The position numbers were made by a program, and so were the translations under genes. From assembly GCA_017467515.1 (NCBI GenBank), contig JAFUSU010000027.1, positions 1-51,098 of the forward strand: DNA of 51,098 bases. Reading direction: 5' to 3'. The notes under the pieces are model-generated. The model did no database searches and had not been told where the DNA came from. It saw only the letters and a list, made by a program, of their open reading frames with translations. This DNA is from Alphaproteobacteria bacterium. Lineage in GTDB: Bacteria; Pseudomonadota; Alphaproteobacteria; RF32; CAG-239. Positions 16,306 through 23,738 of the stretch are shown one piece after another (position 1 is the stretch's first letter; each line of letters starts with the position of its first letter).

Positions 16306-17133
16306 ATGAAAAAAAAATTAGAACTTAAAAATAATAAAATAGAATATGCTGTAATTTTCAATCCTACAACAAAGGCTAAACAAGTTAATGATATGAACGA
16401 CTTGGTTAATTATTGCAATAAACACAATCTTACCATTATTAAAACTTTTAATTTTGTATCAAATACTAGGAAAGTTACTCAAAAATATAGAAATGCAATG
16501 TTTTATTTTATAACAAAACAGAATTATCGGCTTCATATTGTGTGTAATTATTTTACTGATATAATTTCTGATTATGCATCTTTGTTAACGCTAGAATCTT
16601 TGATAAAAAATAATAAAATAACCATCCATTTTTGTAAACAGAACCTTATTTTTGATAAAAACAACTACAATTCAGAAAAGGCCTTATTGTTCAGCTCATT
16701 TATACTAACATATAGAACCCTTTTATCAGACCATATCAAAAGAGCTCAAGAATATAATATAATGAATGGTTTATACCAGGGTTTAGCTCCTATTGGTTAT
16801 AAAAATATAAGAGATACCTCAGGACGTGCTGATATCGTTGTTGACCCTGAAAAAGTTTCAATCATTATGAAATTATTTAGAGCTTATTCAACAGAAGAAT
16901 ACTCAATTAAGGAATTAACAGAATTTGCACACTCTTTAGGCTTAAAAAACAAAAAAGATCATCTGGTTTCTAAAAGCTGTATCCATGATATACTTACCAA
17001 CCCATTCTATCATGGCGAAATGTCTTGGAATGGAAAACTTTATCCTCATAAATACCCAAGAATTATTCATAAAAGCACCTTTGATAGAGTACAGGATATA
17101 TTGAAACAAAGAACGTCTCATAAAAAGTCTTAA
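16306..17133 (+). CDS. Catalytically inactive large-serine-recombinase homologue
   Basis: This 275-aa protein parallels the complete enzyme that follows it. A resolvase-like domain occupies residues 1-150, then the 'recombinase' DNA-binding domain about 155-270 (APIGYKNIRD, then DILTNPFYHGEM and FDRVQDIL). In the N-terminal domain the catalytic ARVSSEKQ is replaced by NPTTKAKQ, so the nucleophilic serine and adjacent arginine are gone, and no SRL/DRL-type arginine motif remains. The zinc ribbon and coiled coil are also absent. The frame is open and has a GGAGAAAAG ribosome site, so it appears maintained. I infer a DNA-binding partner or regulator of the active recombinase, or a decaying paralogue. 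Short AT-rich motifs shared with other recombinase flanks lie on both sides (16195-16216 and 17130-17142). Confidence 0.68.
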   Translation: MKKKLELKNNKIEYAVIFNPTTKAKQVNDMNDLVNYCNKHNLTIIKTFNFVSNTRKVTQKYRNAMFYFITKQNYRLHIVCNYFTDIISDYASLLTLESLIKNNKITIHFCKQNLIFDKNNYNSEKALLFSSFILTYRTLLSDHIKRAQEYNIMNGLYQGLAPIGYKNIRDTSGRADIVVDPEKVSIIMKLFRAYSTEEYSIKELTEFAHSLGLKNKKDHLVSKSCIHDILTNPFYHGEMSWNGKLYPHKYPRIIHKSTFDRVQDILKQRTSHKKS

Positions 17134-17260
17134 TTGTTTGAATTTTCGTAATAAATAGTCACAAAAAGTCGTTAGAAATGGAAAAATAACCGCTTACAAA
17201 TCCATATTCCCACGACATAATAATATTATAAAGATTGACGATAGAAAGGAAATACTTCTC

Positions 17261-18847
17261 ATGCGTAAAAAATATCAAAAGAAAATTATTAAAAAATGTA
17301 CAGAAGCAATCACTTTTGCCAGAGTTTCCAGTGAAAAACAAGAAAAAGGTGTTTCAATCGACGCTCAAAAAGAATTAATCTATGACTATTGTCTAGAAAA
17401 AGGTCTTCGTATCATTAAAGAATTTGAAATTACCGAAAGTTCAACGCGTGGTGATCGTGTTAAGTATAATGAAATGCTTGATTTTATAAGGTCACGCAAC
17501 AAGAAAACAGCAATTGTGGTAAACTGTATTGATCGGCTTCAAAGGAGCGATGAAGACAATCCTGCTCTTAATAAATTACGAAAAGATGGTAAAATTGAAC
17601 TTCATTTTATGAAAGAACATATTATTTTAGATGAAACATCTCCAGTACAAGATATTTTTACTTGGAAAATGAATGTATTGATGGCTGGAAACTACACCGA
17701 TTCCCTATCTTACAATGTTAAAAGAAGCCGAAAACGCTACTTAAATCTAGGACAATGCCAGGGACGAGCTCCTCTAGGCTATTTAAATCGAAGAAATGAT
17801 GAAAATAAAGCTATTGTCATTATAGATCCAGAAAGAGGGCCAATCATTAAACGTTTGTACCAAGAATATGCAACAGGCAAACATTCTATTCATACAATTT
17901 GGTTGCTTTCAAAAGAATTAGGCTTAACTTCTAGAGCTAAACATCATGTTGGAGAACCGATTTGCCAAAATGCCATTTATGATATACTCACTAACCCGTT
18001 TTACTATGGAGAAATGTGTATTAATGGAGAGTTTTATAAACACAATTATGAACCTATTATTTCTAAAGAATTATTTGATAAAGTCCAAAAAACATTTGTA
18101 AACAACGGCAATCACAATAGGAATAATATAGAAGAATATGCCAAAACACCATACACATTCAGAGGTATAATTCACTGTAAAGAGTGCGGATGCTTAATTA
18201 CACCGGAAACAAAGACTAAAAAGAACGGCAAACAGTACATTTACTTAAGATGCGGTCATCCCAACAGAGTTTGTCACCAGCCTATTGTTAATGAAAACCA
18301 GATTATTGAACAATTAAAATGCGAATTGCTTGATAAAATAACGATTCCTCAAACATTACAAGAATTATTAAAGCAGAAACTCTTGCAAGAATTAAATGAT
18401 ACGTCTGCATTTAACAAAAAAATGAAGAGCGATATTACAAACAAACTCAATGAAATCAAATTTAAAGAAGACAATTTACTTGATTTTTACCTTGAAGGAA
18501 AGCTCTCACAAGACAAATATGAAGAAAAACAAAAGCAATTTTCACAAATGCATCAGGAACTAGAACAAACAGCAGAAAAATACAAAACCATTGATTTTGA
18601 AATGAAAGAAAACATAATGAAAACAATGGATTTAGCCTGCAACATCTCTAAAATATTTGATATGGCATCTCCAGAAAAGAAAAATGGACTCATCAGGATT
18701 CTTATTTCAGACTGTAAACTTAACAATAAACGGCTTGAATATACAGTAAACAAGCCGTTTAACAGATTAATTGCCGATACAAACTATAAACAATGGTCAA
18801 CCCTTGCTATTGACCATCTAGATGAATTTGAGTGCGTTAAAATCTAA
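17261..18847 (+). CDS. Large serine recombinase (integrase/excisionase type)
   Basis: This 528-aa enzyme is complete. The resolvase domain has FARVSSEKQEKGVSIDAQ with the nucleophilic serine near residue 23, and the arginine motif DRLQRS near 92. The recombinase domain spans about 160-290 (APLGYLNRR, then LTNPFYYGEM). A zinc ribbon follows near 305-350 (CKECGCLI, then a distal cysteine and histidine pair), then a charged coiled coil about 375-455. Such enzymes integrate and excise elements between attP and attB without host factors. A GAAAGG ribosome site precedes the ATG. It is immediately upstream of the kinase-like/PIN-GNAT/ASCH operon, which I take as its cargo. Attachment sites could not be located. 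Confidence 0.9.
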   Translation: MRKKYQKKIIKKCTEAITFARVSSEKQEKGVSIDAQKELIYDYCLEKGLRIIKEFEITESSTRGDRVKYNEMLDFIRSRNKKTAIVVNCIDRLQRSDEDNPALNKLRKDGKIELHFMKEHIILDETSPVQDIFTWKMNVLMAGNYTDSLSYNVKRSRKRYLNLGQCQGRAPLGYLNRRNDENKAIVIIDPERGPIIKRLYQEYATGKHSIHTIWLLSKELGLTSRAKHHVGEPICQNAIYDILTNPFYYGEMCINGEFYKHNYEPIISKELFDKVQKTFVNNGNHNRNNIEEYAKTPYTFRGIIHCKECGCLITPETKTKKNGKQYIYLRCGHPNRVCHQPIVNENQIIEQLKCELLDKITIPQTLQELLKQKLLQELNDTSAFNKKMKSDITNKLNEIKFKEDNLLDFYLEGKLSQDKYEEKQKQFSQMHQELEQTAEKYKTIDFEMKENIMKTMDLACNISKIFDMASPEKKNGLIRILISDCKLNNKRLEYTVNKPFNRLIADTNYKQWSTLAIDHLDEFECVKI

Positions 18848-18928
18848 AATTGCCATAACCTCTTGCGAAACCATAAATTTTTACCTAAATAAACTGTATA
18901 TGAATTTTTATAATGAAAGTTAAATCAA

Positions 18929-19462
18929 ATGAAGAATATCATTTTTTTAGCAGGCATTCATGGTGTTGGAAAAAATTTTATGTTAAATAAAATAAAATTT
19001 TCTCGACCTGTTGTTCATCTAACGGCAAGTGAAGTATTAAAGTGGAACGAAGTTAGTAAAAATCCTAAGGATAAGAAAGTTTCTTCGATTTCAGAGACTC
19101 AGGATTTGTTGATACAAAACTTGAAAAAAATTGTTAAAAACGATCAATATTATATCCTTGATGGACATTTAACACTTCTGAATAAAGAAGGAAAAATAGA
19201 GAGAATACCTGAGGAAACATTCTTTAAAATTAATCCTAGGATATTAATTGTTAAAACGGCTGAGCCTACCATTATTCAGAACAGATTAAAACAGCGCGAT
19301 AATAAAGAATGGGATATAGACGATATTACTTTGATGCAAGATGAAGAAATAACTTATGCAAAAGACATTGCTTCAAAGTTAAATATTCCTTTTTATCAAT
19401 TAGGTGATAACCAAGAAGAACTTTTAAATTCAATCATTAATTTGGAACTGCAAAATGGTTAA
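18929..19462 (+). CDS. P-loop nucleotide-kinase-like protein
   Basis: This 177-aa protein has a Walker A motif GIHGVGKN at residues 9-16 and the architecture of small adenylate-kinase-like P-loop enzymes. The pattern is an acidic YYILDGHLTLL segment at the Walker B position (about 71-81) and a lid-like basic stretch NRLKQRDNKEWDIDD. The substrate is unknown. It begins the three-gene operon after the large serine recombinase, and its stop overlaps the next start by 8 bases, so the ATPase and the PIN-GNAT protein are probably made together. It could modify or phosphorylate a small molecule or RNA, or act as a regulatory ATPase; the sequence does not decide. Confidence 0.7.
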   Translation: MKNIIFLAGIHGVGKNFMLNKIKFSRPVVHLTASEVLKWNEVSKNPKDKKVSSISETQDLLIQNLKKIVKNDQYYILDGHLTLLNKEGKIERIPEETFFKINPRILIVKTAEPTIIQNRLKQRDNKEWDIDDITLMQDEEITYAKDIASKLNIPFYQLGDNQEELLNSIINLELQNG

Positions 19463-20978
19463 AGTACTACTAGATACGAATGTAATTATATACAGAGAAA
19501 CTAACCGAATTTTAAATGAGAATACGCCGGATTTATTTAAATGGTTAGATAAACTTCACTATGATAAGTATATACATCCAATATCTATTGAAGAAATATC
19601 TGGATATGCTGATGCAGAGTTAAGAAGAACTATATTAACGAAACTAGAAGCGTACAATATCATATCCGTGTTGGCTCCTTTAGATTCAACAGTTAATAGT
19701 ATGCTCTTAAATGATTCAGATACGAATTCTCAAAATGATACTAAAATATTAAATGAATTATATTGTGGTCGGGTTGATTTCCTTATTACTCAAGATAAAG
19801 GCATATATCAGAAGGCAAAATATCTAGGAATTACTGATAAAGTTTATTCAGTAGAAGCCTTTGCCGCTCGAATGTTGGCTGAAAATCCACAATTAATCGA
19901 TTATTCTGTGCTGTCTGTATATAAAAGGAAAATAGGTTCTCTAAATTTTAGCAGTCATTTTTTTGATAATTTGAGAAAATCATATGCGGGATTTGATCAA
20001 TGGTTAAATAAAAAATCTGAAGAAGATGCTTATGTATGTTTTCTTAAGGATGAGTTAGAAGCATTCTTGTATTTAAAAAAAGAGGATGAAAAAGAAGTTT
20101 ATTCTGATATTTTTCCGATTTTTGCACCTAAAAAAAGACTGAAAATAGGTACTTTTAAGGTTAGTATGAATGGGCTCAAATTAGGAGAAAGGTTTTTAAA
20201 AATTGCTTTAGAAAATGCTATTCGTTTAAGAGTTGAAGAAATTTATGTTACAATATTTGATAATAATCCAGATGATCTGCCTAAACAGTCATTAGTAACA
20301 TTATTAGAATCCTTTGGTTTTCGCAAGTGGGGAAAAAAATTAACTGGAGAAGGTGTTTATGTAAAAGAAATGCTTTCTCATTTTAATTTAGAAAATCCCA
20401 AATTGTCTTATCCCTTTTATAGTAGAAGTGAGGATACATATTTTTGCCCTATTTGGCCGGATTATCACACTTCACTTTTTCCCGATTCTATACTTAATAA
20501 TGAAAGTCCGGAAGATTTTAGAGAAAATGAACCTTTTAGAAATGCAATTTCAAAAGTTTATATATCAAGATCATTTTGTAGAGATTTGAAATGTGGCAAT
20601 AATATCATTTTTTATAGAACAGGAGGTTTGTATGCAGGAGTAATTACAACAATTGGTATTGTACATAAAATTTACTTTCCGAGGAATCTTGATGACTTCA
20701 AAAAAGTTTGTCACAGGAAAAGCATCTTTTCTAATGAAAAATTAGAAGAAATTTGGTATCACAGAGCAAAAAATGGAAAGTGGTATCCTCCTTTTGTCGT
20801 TGAATTTTTATACGCATATTCTTTACCTACACCAAAAATTAATCTTTCTCGTCTTATAAAAGAAGGTATTATTAGTGATATTGATAGTGTTCCAAGAGGT
20901 TTTGAGCTTCTATCTAAAGAAAAAGTTGATAAAATTTTAGAAATATCGAGGGCCGATGAAAGTTATATTGTCGATTAA
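19455..20978 (+). CDS. PIN - GNAT - PUA/ASCH-like fusion protein
   Basis: This 507-aa protein joins three modules. Residues 1-135 are a PIN nuclease: LLDTNVIIY gives the first aspartate, SIEEISG the acidic pair, NDTKIL the third and ITQDKGI the fourth, so the metal site looks intact. Residues about 215-325 are a GNAT acetyltransferase (TFKVSMNGLKLGERFLKIAL as the acetyl-CoA loop, then YVTIFDNN). Residues about 375-500 resemble a PUA/EVE/ASCH RNA-binding barrel (VYISRSFCRDL, then FYRTGGLYAGVI). PIN domains usually cut RNA and GNATs acetylate amines. The combination suggests an RNA-directed effector with built-in modification. It overlaps the ASCH gene by 23 bases. The activities are inferred from motifs only. 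Confidence 0.75.
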   Translation: MVKVLLDTNVIIYRETNRILNENTPDLFKWLDKLHYDKYIHPISIEEISGYADAELRRTILTKLEAYNIISVLAPLDSTVNSMLLNDSDTNSQNDTKILNELYCGRVDFLITQDKGIYQKAKYLGITDKVYSVEAFAARMLAENPQLIDYSVLSVYKRKIGSLNFSSHFFDNLRKSYAGFDQWLNKKSEEDAYVCFLKDELEAFLYLKKEDEKEVYSDIFPIFAPKKRLKIGTFKVSMNGLKLGERFLKIALENAIRLRVEEIYVTIFDNNPDDLPKQSLVTLLESFGFRKWGKKLTGEGVYVKEMLSHFNLENPKLSYPFYSRSEDTYFCPIWPDYHTSLFPDSILNNESPEDFRENEPFRNAISKVYISRSFCRDLKCGNNIIFYRTGGLYAGVITTIGIVHKIYFPRNLDDFKKVCHRKSIFSNEKLEEIWYHRAKNGKWYPPFVVEFLYAYSLPTPKINLSRLIKEGIISDIDSVPRGFELLSKEKVDKILEISRADESYIVD

Positions 20979-21333
20979 ACCAGAATTTGTTGAAAAAATT
21001 TTCTCTGGAGAGAAGCGTTTTGAATATAGGAAGTCTATATTTAAACAACGTGATATTGACACTATTATTATATACTCAACTATGCCAGTAGGAATGATCG
21101 TCGGAGAATTTAAGTTTAAGACAATACATGCAGATTCTCCTAAAATGATTTGGAAAGAAACAAAAAAATACTCAGGAATTACTAAAGACTTTTTCTATGA
21201 CTACTTTAAAAACAAGGAAACCGCTTTTGCTATTGAAATCGAAAAAGTGCATAAATATAAAAAACCGTTAAATCCTTATACCATTTTTACTAATTTTACA
21301 GCACCTCAATCATTTTGTTACCTTGAAAATTAA
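20956..21333 (+). CDS. ASCH-domain protein
   Basis: This 125-aa protein matches the ASCH fold: it opens VILSIKPEFVEKIFSGEKRFEYRK, the family's conserved N-terminal signature, then has IIIYSTMPVGMIVGEF. ASCH domains are related to PUA RNA-binding barrels. One characterised member, YqfB, hydrolyses N4-acetylcytidine, which is interesting beside a GNAT enzyme. The start lies 23 bases inside the preceding gene, the closing member of a tightly packed operon that ends in a terminator at 21403-21431. Whether it is an antagonist, partner or sensor of the PIN-GNAT protein is not known. Confidence 0.78.
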   Translation: MKVILSIKPEFVEKIFSGEKRFEYRKSIFKQRDIDTIIIYSTMPVGMIVGEFKFKTIHADSPKMIWKETKKYSGITKDFFYDYFKNKETAFAIEIEKVHKYKKPLNPYTIFTNFTAPQSFCYLEN

Positions 21334-21402
21334 TAATTAAATTTGAAATTTAATTGTATAAATTGGTCCGTGGATTGCAAGACTCCTCCTGCCAAGTTGT
21401 GT

Positions 21403-21431
21403 AAGTCGTCAGAAATGGCGGCTTTTTCTTT
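21403..21431 (+). terminator. Rho-independent terminator of the kinase/PIN-GNAT/ASCH operon
   Basis: AAGTCGTC (21403-21410) pairs with GGCGGCTT (21417-21424), with two wobble pairs, around a six-base loop. TTTTTCTTTT follows. It is placed 70 bases after the ASCH stop. Confidence 0.75.
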
Positions 21432-21604
21432 TATTTTCAATAGCTTAACAGAGTCCGTGTGGCAAGTTCTCAAAAACAGCCTTCCCGAGCAGTTACACGG
21501 ACCACTTTCTGTCGCTTTTCTTAAAAATCAAGCAGTTAAGCTCTTTATCGTCCCAGATATGTTAAAATGGGATTTTGTGAAGAATTGTCCTTAAATAACA
21601 ACAA

Positions 21605-21627
21605 ACCTTTGCAAATTTAGCAGAGGT
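21605..21627 (-). terminator. Terminator-like hairpin, shared family (copy 4)
   Basis: ACCTTTGC (21605-21612) pairs with GCAGAGGT (21620-21627), identical in the core to 14275-14297. It lies four bases beyond the stop of the minus-strand invertase, so it ends that gene. Confidence 0.7.
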
Positions 21628-21631
21628 TAAA

Positions 21632-22225
21632 TCATACACTTATGTTATCCCTGATGTACCGGTGTAAAGTTGACCAAGTGCAATGCATGAGGCGGGCGAT
21701 TTCAGCTTTTGTGACACCTTTTTCGAGCAAATCCTTAATTCTATCGTGCTCTTTTTCTAATTTACGATAAGTAAAACCGAACGGTCTACCGAGGTGTTTG
21801 CCTTCATCTTTCAAGCGTTGTAAAGAAAGGCGTGTCCGTTCAGAAATCAATTGTCTTTCAATCTCACTGGCTAAAGAAAAGGCAAAAGCCAACACTTTGG
21901 ATTGAATATCTGCTCCAAGGCGGTAACTTTCTTTCAAAGTCCAAACTTGGCAGTCTTTCTCTAAACAACTTTGCAAGATTCCCATCACTTCCATTAAATT
22001 TCTGCCTAAGCGGGAAAGCTCTGTTGCAATAAGAATATCGCCTTTTTTGAGCTTTTTAAGTAATTTACCGAGTCTGCGTTCTGGTAACGGAATGCGAGAA
22101 GATATGGTTTCTTCCACCCATTTATCAATGACAATATTGTGGATGCTTGAAAATTTCTCAATTTCGTGATGTTGATTAGCAACGTTTTGATGGTCAGTGC
22201 TGACGCGTATATATCCGTAAATCAT
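21632..22225 (-). CDS. Mpi-type serine DNA invertase (site-specific recombinase)
   Basis: This 197-aa small serine recombinase has all catalytic features. YIRVSTDHQ holds the nucleophilic serine near residue 8, ELSRLGRN holds the two arginines near 68-75, and ASEIERQLISERT follows on the E-helix. The linker GRPFGF and a C-terminal HTH (VTKAEIARLMHCTWSTLHRYI) complete it. The frame runs 64 codons further upstream, but ATG 22225 has AAGGA eight bases before it and starts the family sequence exactly, so the longer form is rejected. Relatives in Bacteroides (Mpi) invert promoters of capsule operons. It is transcribed away from the 35-bp repeat copy 2, which lies about 195 bases upstream, with a glycan operon on the other side. 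Confidence 0.9.
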   Translation of the reverse strand: MIYGYIRVSTDHQNVANQHHEIEKFSSIHNIVIDKWVEETISSRIPLPERRLGKLLKKLKKGDILIATELSRLGRNLMEVMGILQSCLEKDCQVWTLKESYRLGADIQSKVLAFAFSLASEIERQLISERTRLSLQRLKDEGKHLGRPFGFTYRKLEKEHDRIKDLLEKGVTKAEIARLMHCTWSTLHRYIRDNISV

Positions 22226-22420
22226 AAAAAAAATCCTTATAAATAGTTGAAACCATCTATAAGAACTTGCAAAAACAGCAAAAAAATAAATACCTGAAAT
22301 AAAGGTATCCATAAACCACCATTTATATTTGATACTAATCCTTTTATTACAAATAAAACTAGAAATCAACATTTTTTTCTTAAATTTCTTTATTTTCATA
22401 ACCTTTTGAAAAATCACAAG

Positions 22421-22455
22421 AAATCAATAAACACATATCGTCATTAATGGTGATT
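22421..22455 (+). repeat. 35-bp direct repeat, copy 2
   Basis: Identical to positions 1-35. It ends two bases before ATG 22457 of a glycosyltransferase gene that lacks its front part. Read in that gene's frame, the repeat contains a TGA (22451-22453), so it is a boundary, not coding sequence. A 15-base motif, also at 16202-16216, abuts it on the left (22405-22419). I infer a recombination site of a serine recombinase, most simply the neighbouring invertase. Confidence 0.85.
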
Positions 22456-22456
22456 A

Positions 22457-23737
22457 ATGTTGAGAAAATCAGTTATAGACCAGTATCACTGTAAATATGA
22501 AAAATATCTTCATGCTGAGGATTATGAGCTCTGGAGCAGAATGATTAAATATATGGAATTGCACAATCTTCAGGAAGTTTTGCTGAATTATAGATGTCAC
22601 ACAAATCAAGTCTCAGTAGCTCATTCTGATATTCAAATTGAGACAACGGAAAATATCAAACAAAACATGCTTGATTTTCTGACGGATGATAAAGAACTAC
22701 AGCAAAAAATCATGAATTTGGTTTGTCCGCCACCGGCGCAACCAGTCCCTCAAAAACTTAAATACACTTTCTGGCAGAGAGTTTTTTCTTTGAGAAATCA
22801 TAATCGCTATAAATACCTTTGTATCTTGGGGGTAAAAATTAAATTCAAAAGAAAATTCAAATATTATATTGTTCGTCTGCAAGGTGGTTTGGGCAATCAG
22901 ATGTTTCAGTATGCTTTTGGTTTAGCACTTAAAGCTAAAATTAGAAAAAAGGTGTTGTTTGATACTTCTTGGTTTGATGAGGTTTTAAAATTAGCTGATA
23001 GCAAAAATGAGTTTGCAAATGGTGTGGCTGTTAGAAAATATGAACTTGATATTTTTAACAAAGATATACCTATAGCAACATCAAAACAACTTTCTTATTG
23101 CGAAAATCGCCCAGAAGAGAAAAATGCATTTATTTTTGATGATAATTTATTTAAACAACCTGATGCAACTTATTTTAGCGGTTATTTTCAGAATGAAAAA
23201 TATTTTAAAAGAATAAAGAAGAAAATCAAAAAAGAATTTACTTTTCCGCAAATAGCAAAAGATGATGATTTTAACCAAAACTGGTTGAGAAAAATAGATG
23301 AATGTGAAAATCCGGTATTTGTCCATCTGCATCGAGGTGATTATTTGAATCTGCGAGGGTGGGCTTTGACGGCGGAATATTATAAAAAAGCTATTCAATA
23401 TATAAAGGAACACGTTAAAAATCCGATATTTTTTGTATTTGGTCAGGATTGCGAAGATTATATCAAAAATGAATTGCTTAGTCATCCAGAACTTGTTTCA
23501 GAATCTCTTAAGTTTGAAATTATTGGTGAGAAAAATTCTCAAAACAAAGAAGACTGGAAAGATATGGCTCTGATGATGCGGTGCAAACATGCCATTATTG
23601 CCAACTCAACGTTTAGTTGGTGGGCGGCATGGCTCGGTAGAGCTAACGAACAGGGGGTTGTTGTTGTCCCAACACCGTTTGTTAATGGGCAAGATGAAAT
23701 TATTTGTGATAACTGGGTAAAAATTGAGAGAATTTAA
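22457..23737 (+). CDS. Truncated GT2 tail fused to a GT11 (alpha-1,2-fucosyltransferase-like) enzyme
   Basis: Residues 1-75 of this 426-aa product are the C-terminal part of a GT2 glycosyltransferase (HAEDYELWSRMI, then LLNYRCHTNQVS). The nucleotide-binding front half is missing, and a TGA inside the 35-bp repeat blocks any in-frame extension. A linker with YLCILGVKIKFKRK follows near 115-130. Residues about 138-426 are a GT11 domain: QGGLGNQMFQYAFGLAL, HLHRGDYL near 291 and NSTFSWWAAWLG near 382. The GT11 part looks complete and probably adds fucose or a similar deoxyhexose to a glycan. The GT2 remnant is likely non-functional and marks a recombination scar. There is no good ribosome site before 22457, so translation may start elsewhere. 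Confidence 0.75.
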   Translation: MLRKSVIDQYHCKYEKYLHAEDYELWSRMIKYMELHNLQEVLLNYRCHTNQVSVAHSDIQIETTENIKQNMLDFLTDDKELQQKIMNLVCPPPAQPVPQKLKYTFWQRVFSLRNHNRYKYLCILGVKIKFKRKFKYYIVRLQGGLGNQMFQYAFGLALKAKIRKKVLFDTSWFDEVLKLADSKNEFANGVAVRKYELDIFNKDIPIATSKQLSYCENRPEEKNAFIFDDNLFKQPDATYFSGYFQNEKYFKRIKKKIKKEFTFPQIAKDDDFNQNWLRKIDECENPVFVHLHRGDYLNLRGWALTAEYYKKAIQYIKEHVKNPIFFVFGQDCEDYIKNELLSHPELVSESLKFEIIGEKNSQNKEDWKDMALMMRCKHAIIANSTFSWWAAWLGRANEQGVVVVPTPFVNGQDEIICDNWVKIERI

Positions 23738-23738
23738 A

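Larger units (their letters stand above)
21334..21631. other. 298-base intergenic stretch with an 8-bp inverted repeat
   Basis: GGTCCGTG (21365-21372) is exactly inverted at 21496-21503, enclosing the terminator of the ASCH operon. A further GTCCGTG lies in between, near 21455. An open frame on the plus strand crosses this terminator and is not accepted as a gene. The arms could bound a structured RNA or be recombination-site remnants. Confidence 0.4.

Noticed and set aside
21343..21594. Open frame of 83 codons on the plus strand
   Set aside because: It crosses a convincing terminator hairpin, lacks a ribosome site and has no recognisable family pattern.
22226..22417. 64-codon upstream extension of the invertase frame
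   Set aside because: The family sequence starts exactly at 22225 behind an AAGGA site, and the extension is low-complexity Lys/Phe-rich.
1..22455. Classical insertion-sequence ends or target-site duplication
   Set aside because: A 35-bp direct repeat is too long for a usual target duplication, and no transposase with matching terminal inverted repeats is present.
22421..22500. Idea that excision at the 35-bp repeat would restore an in-frame full GT2 gene
   Set aside because: A TGA (22451-22453) lies in frame inside the repeat, so simple joining cannot give a continuous gene.
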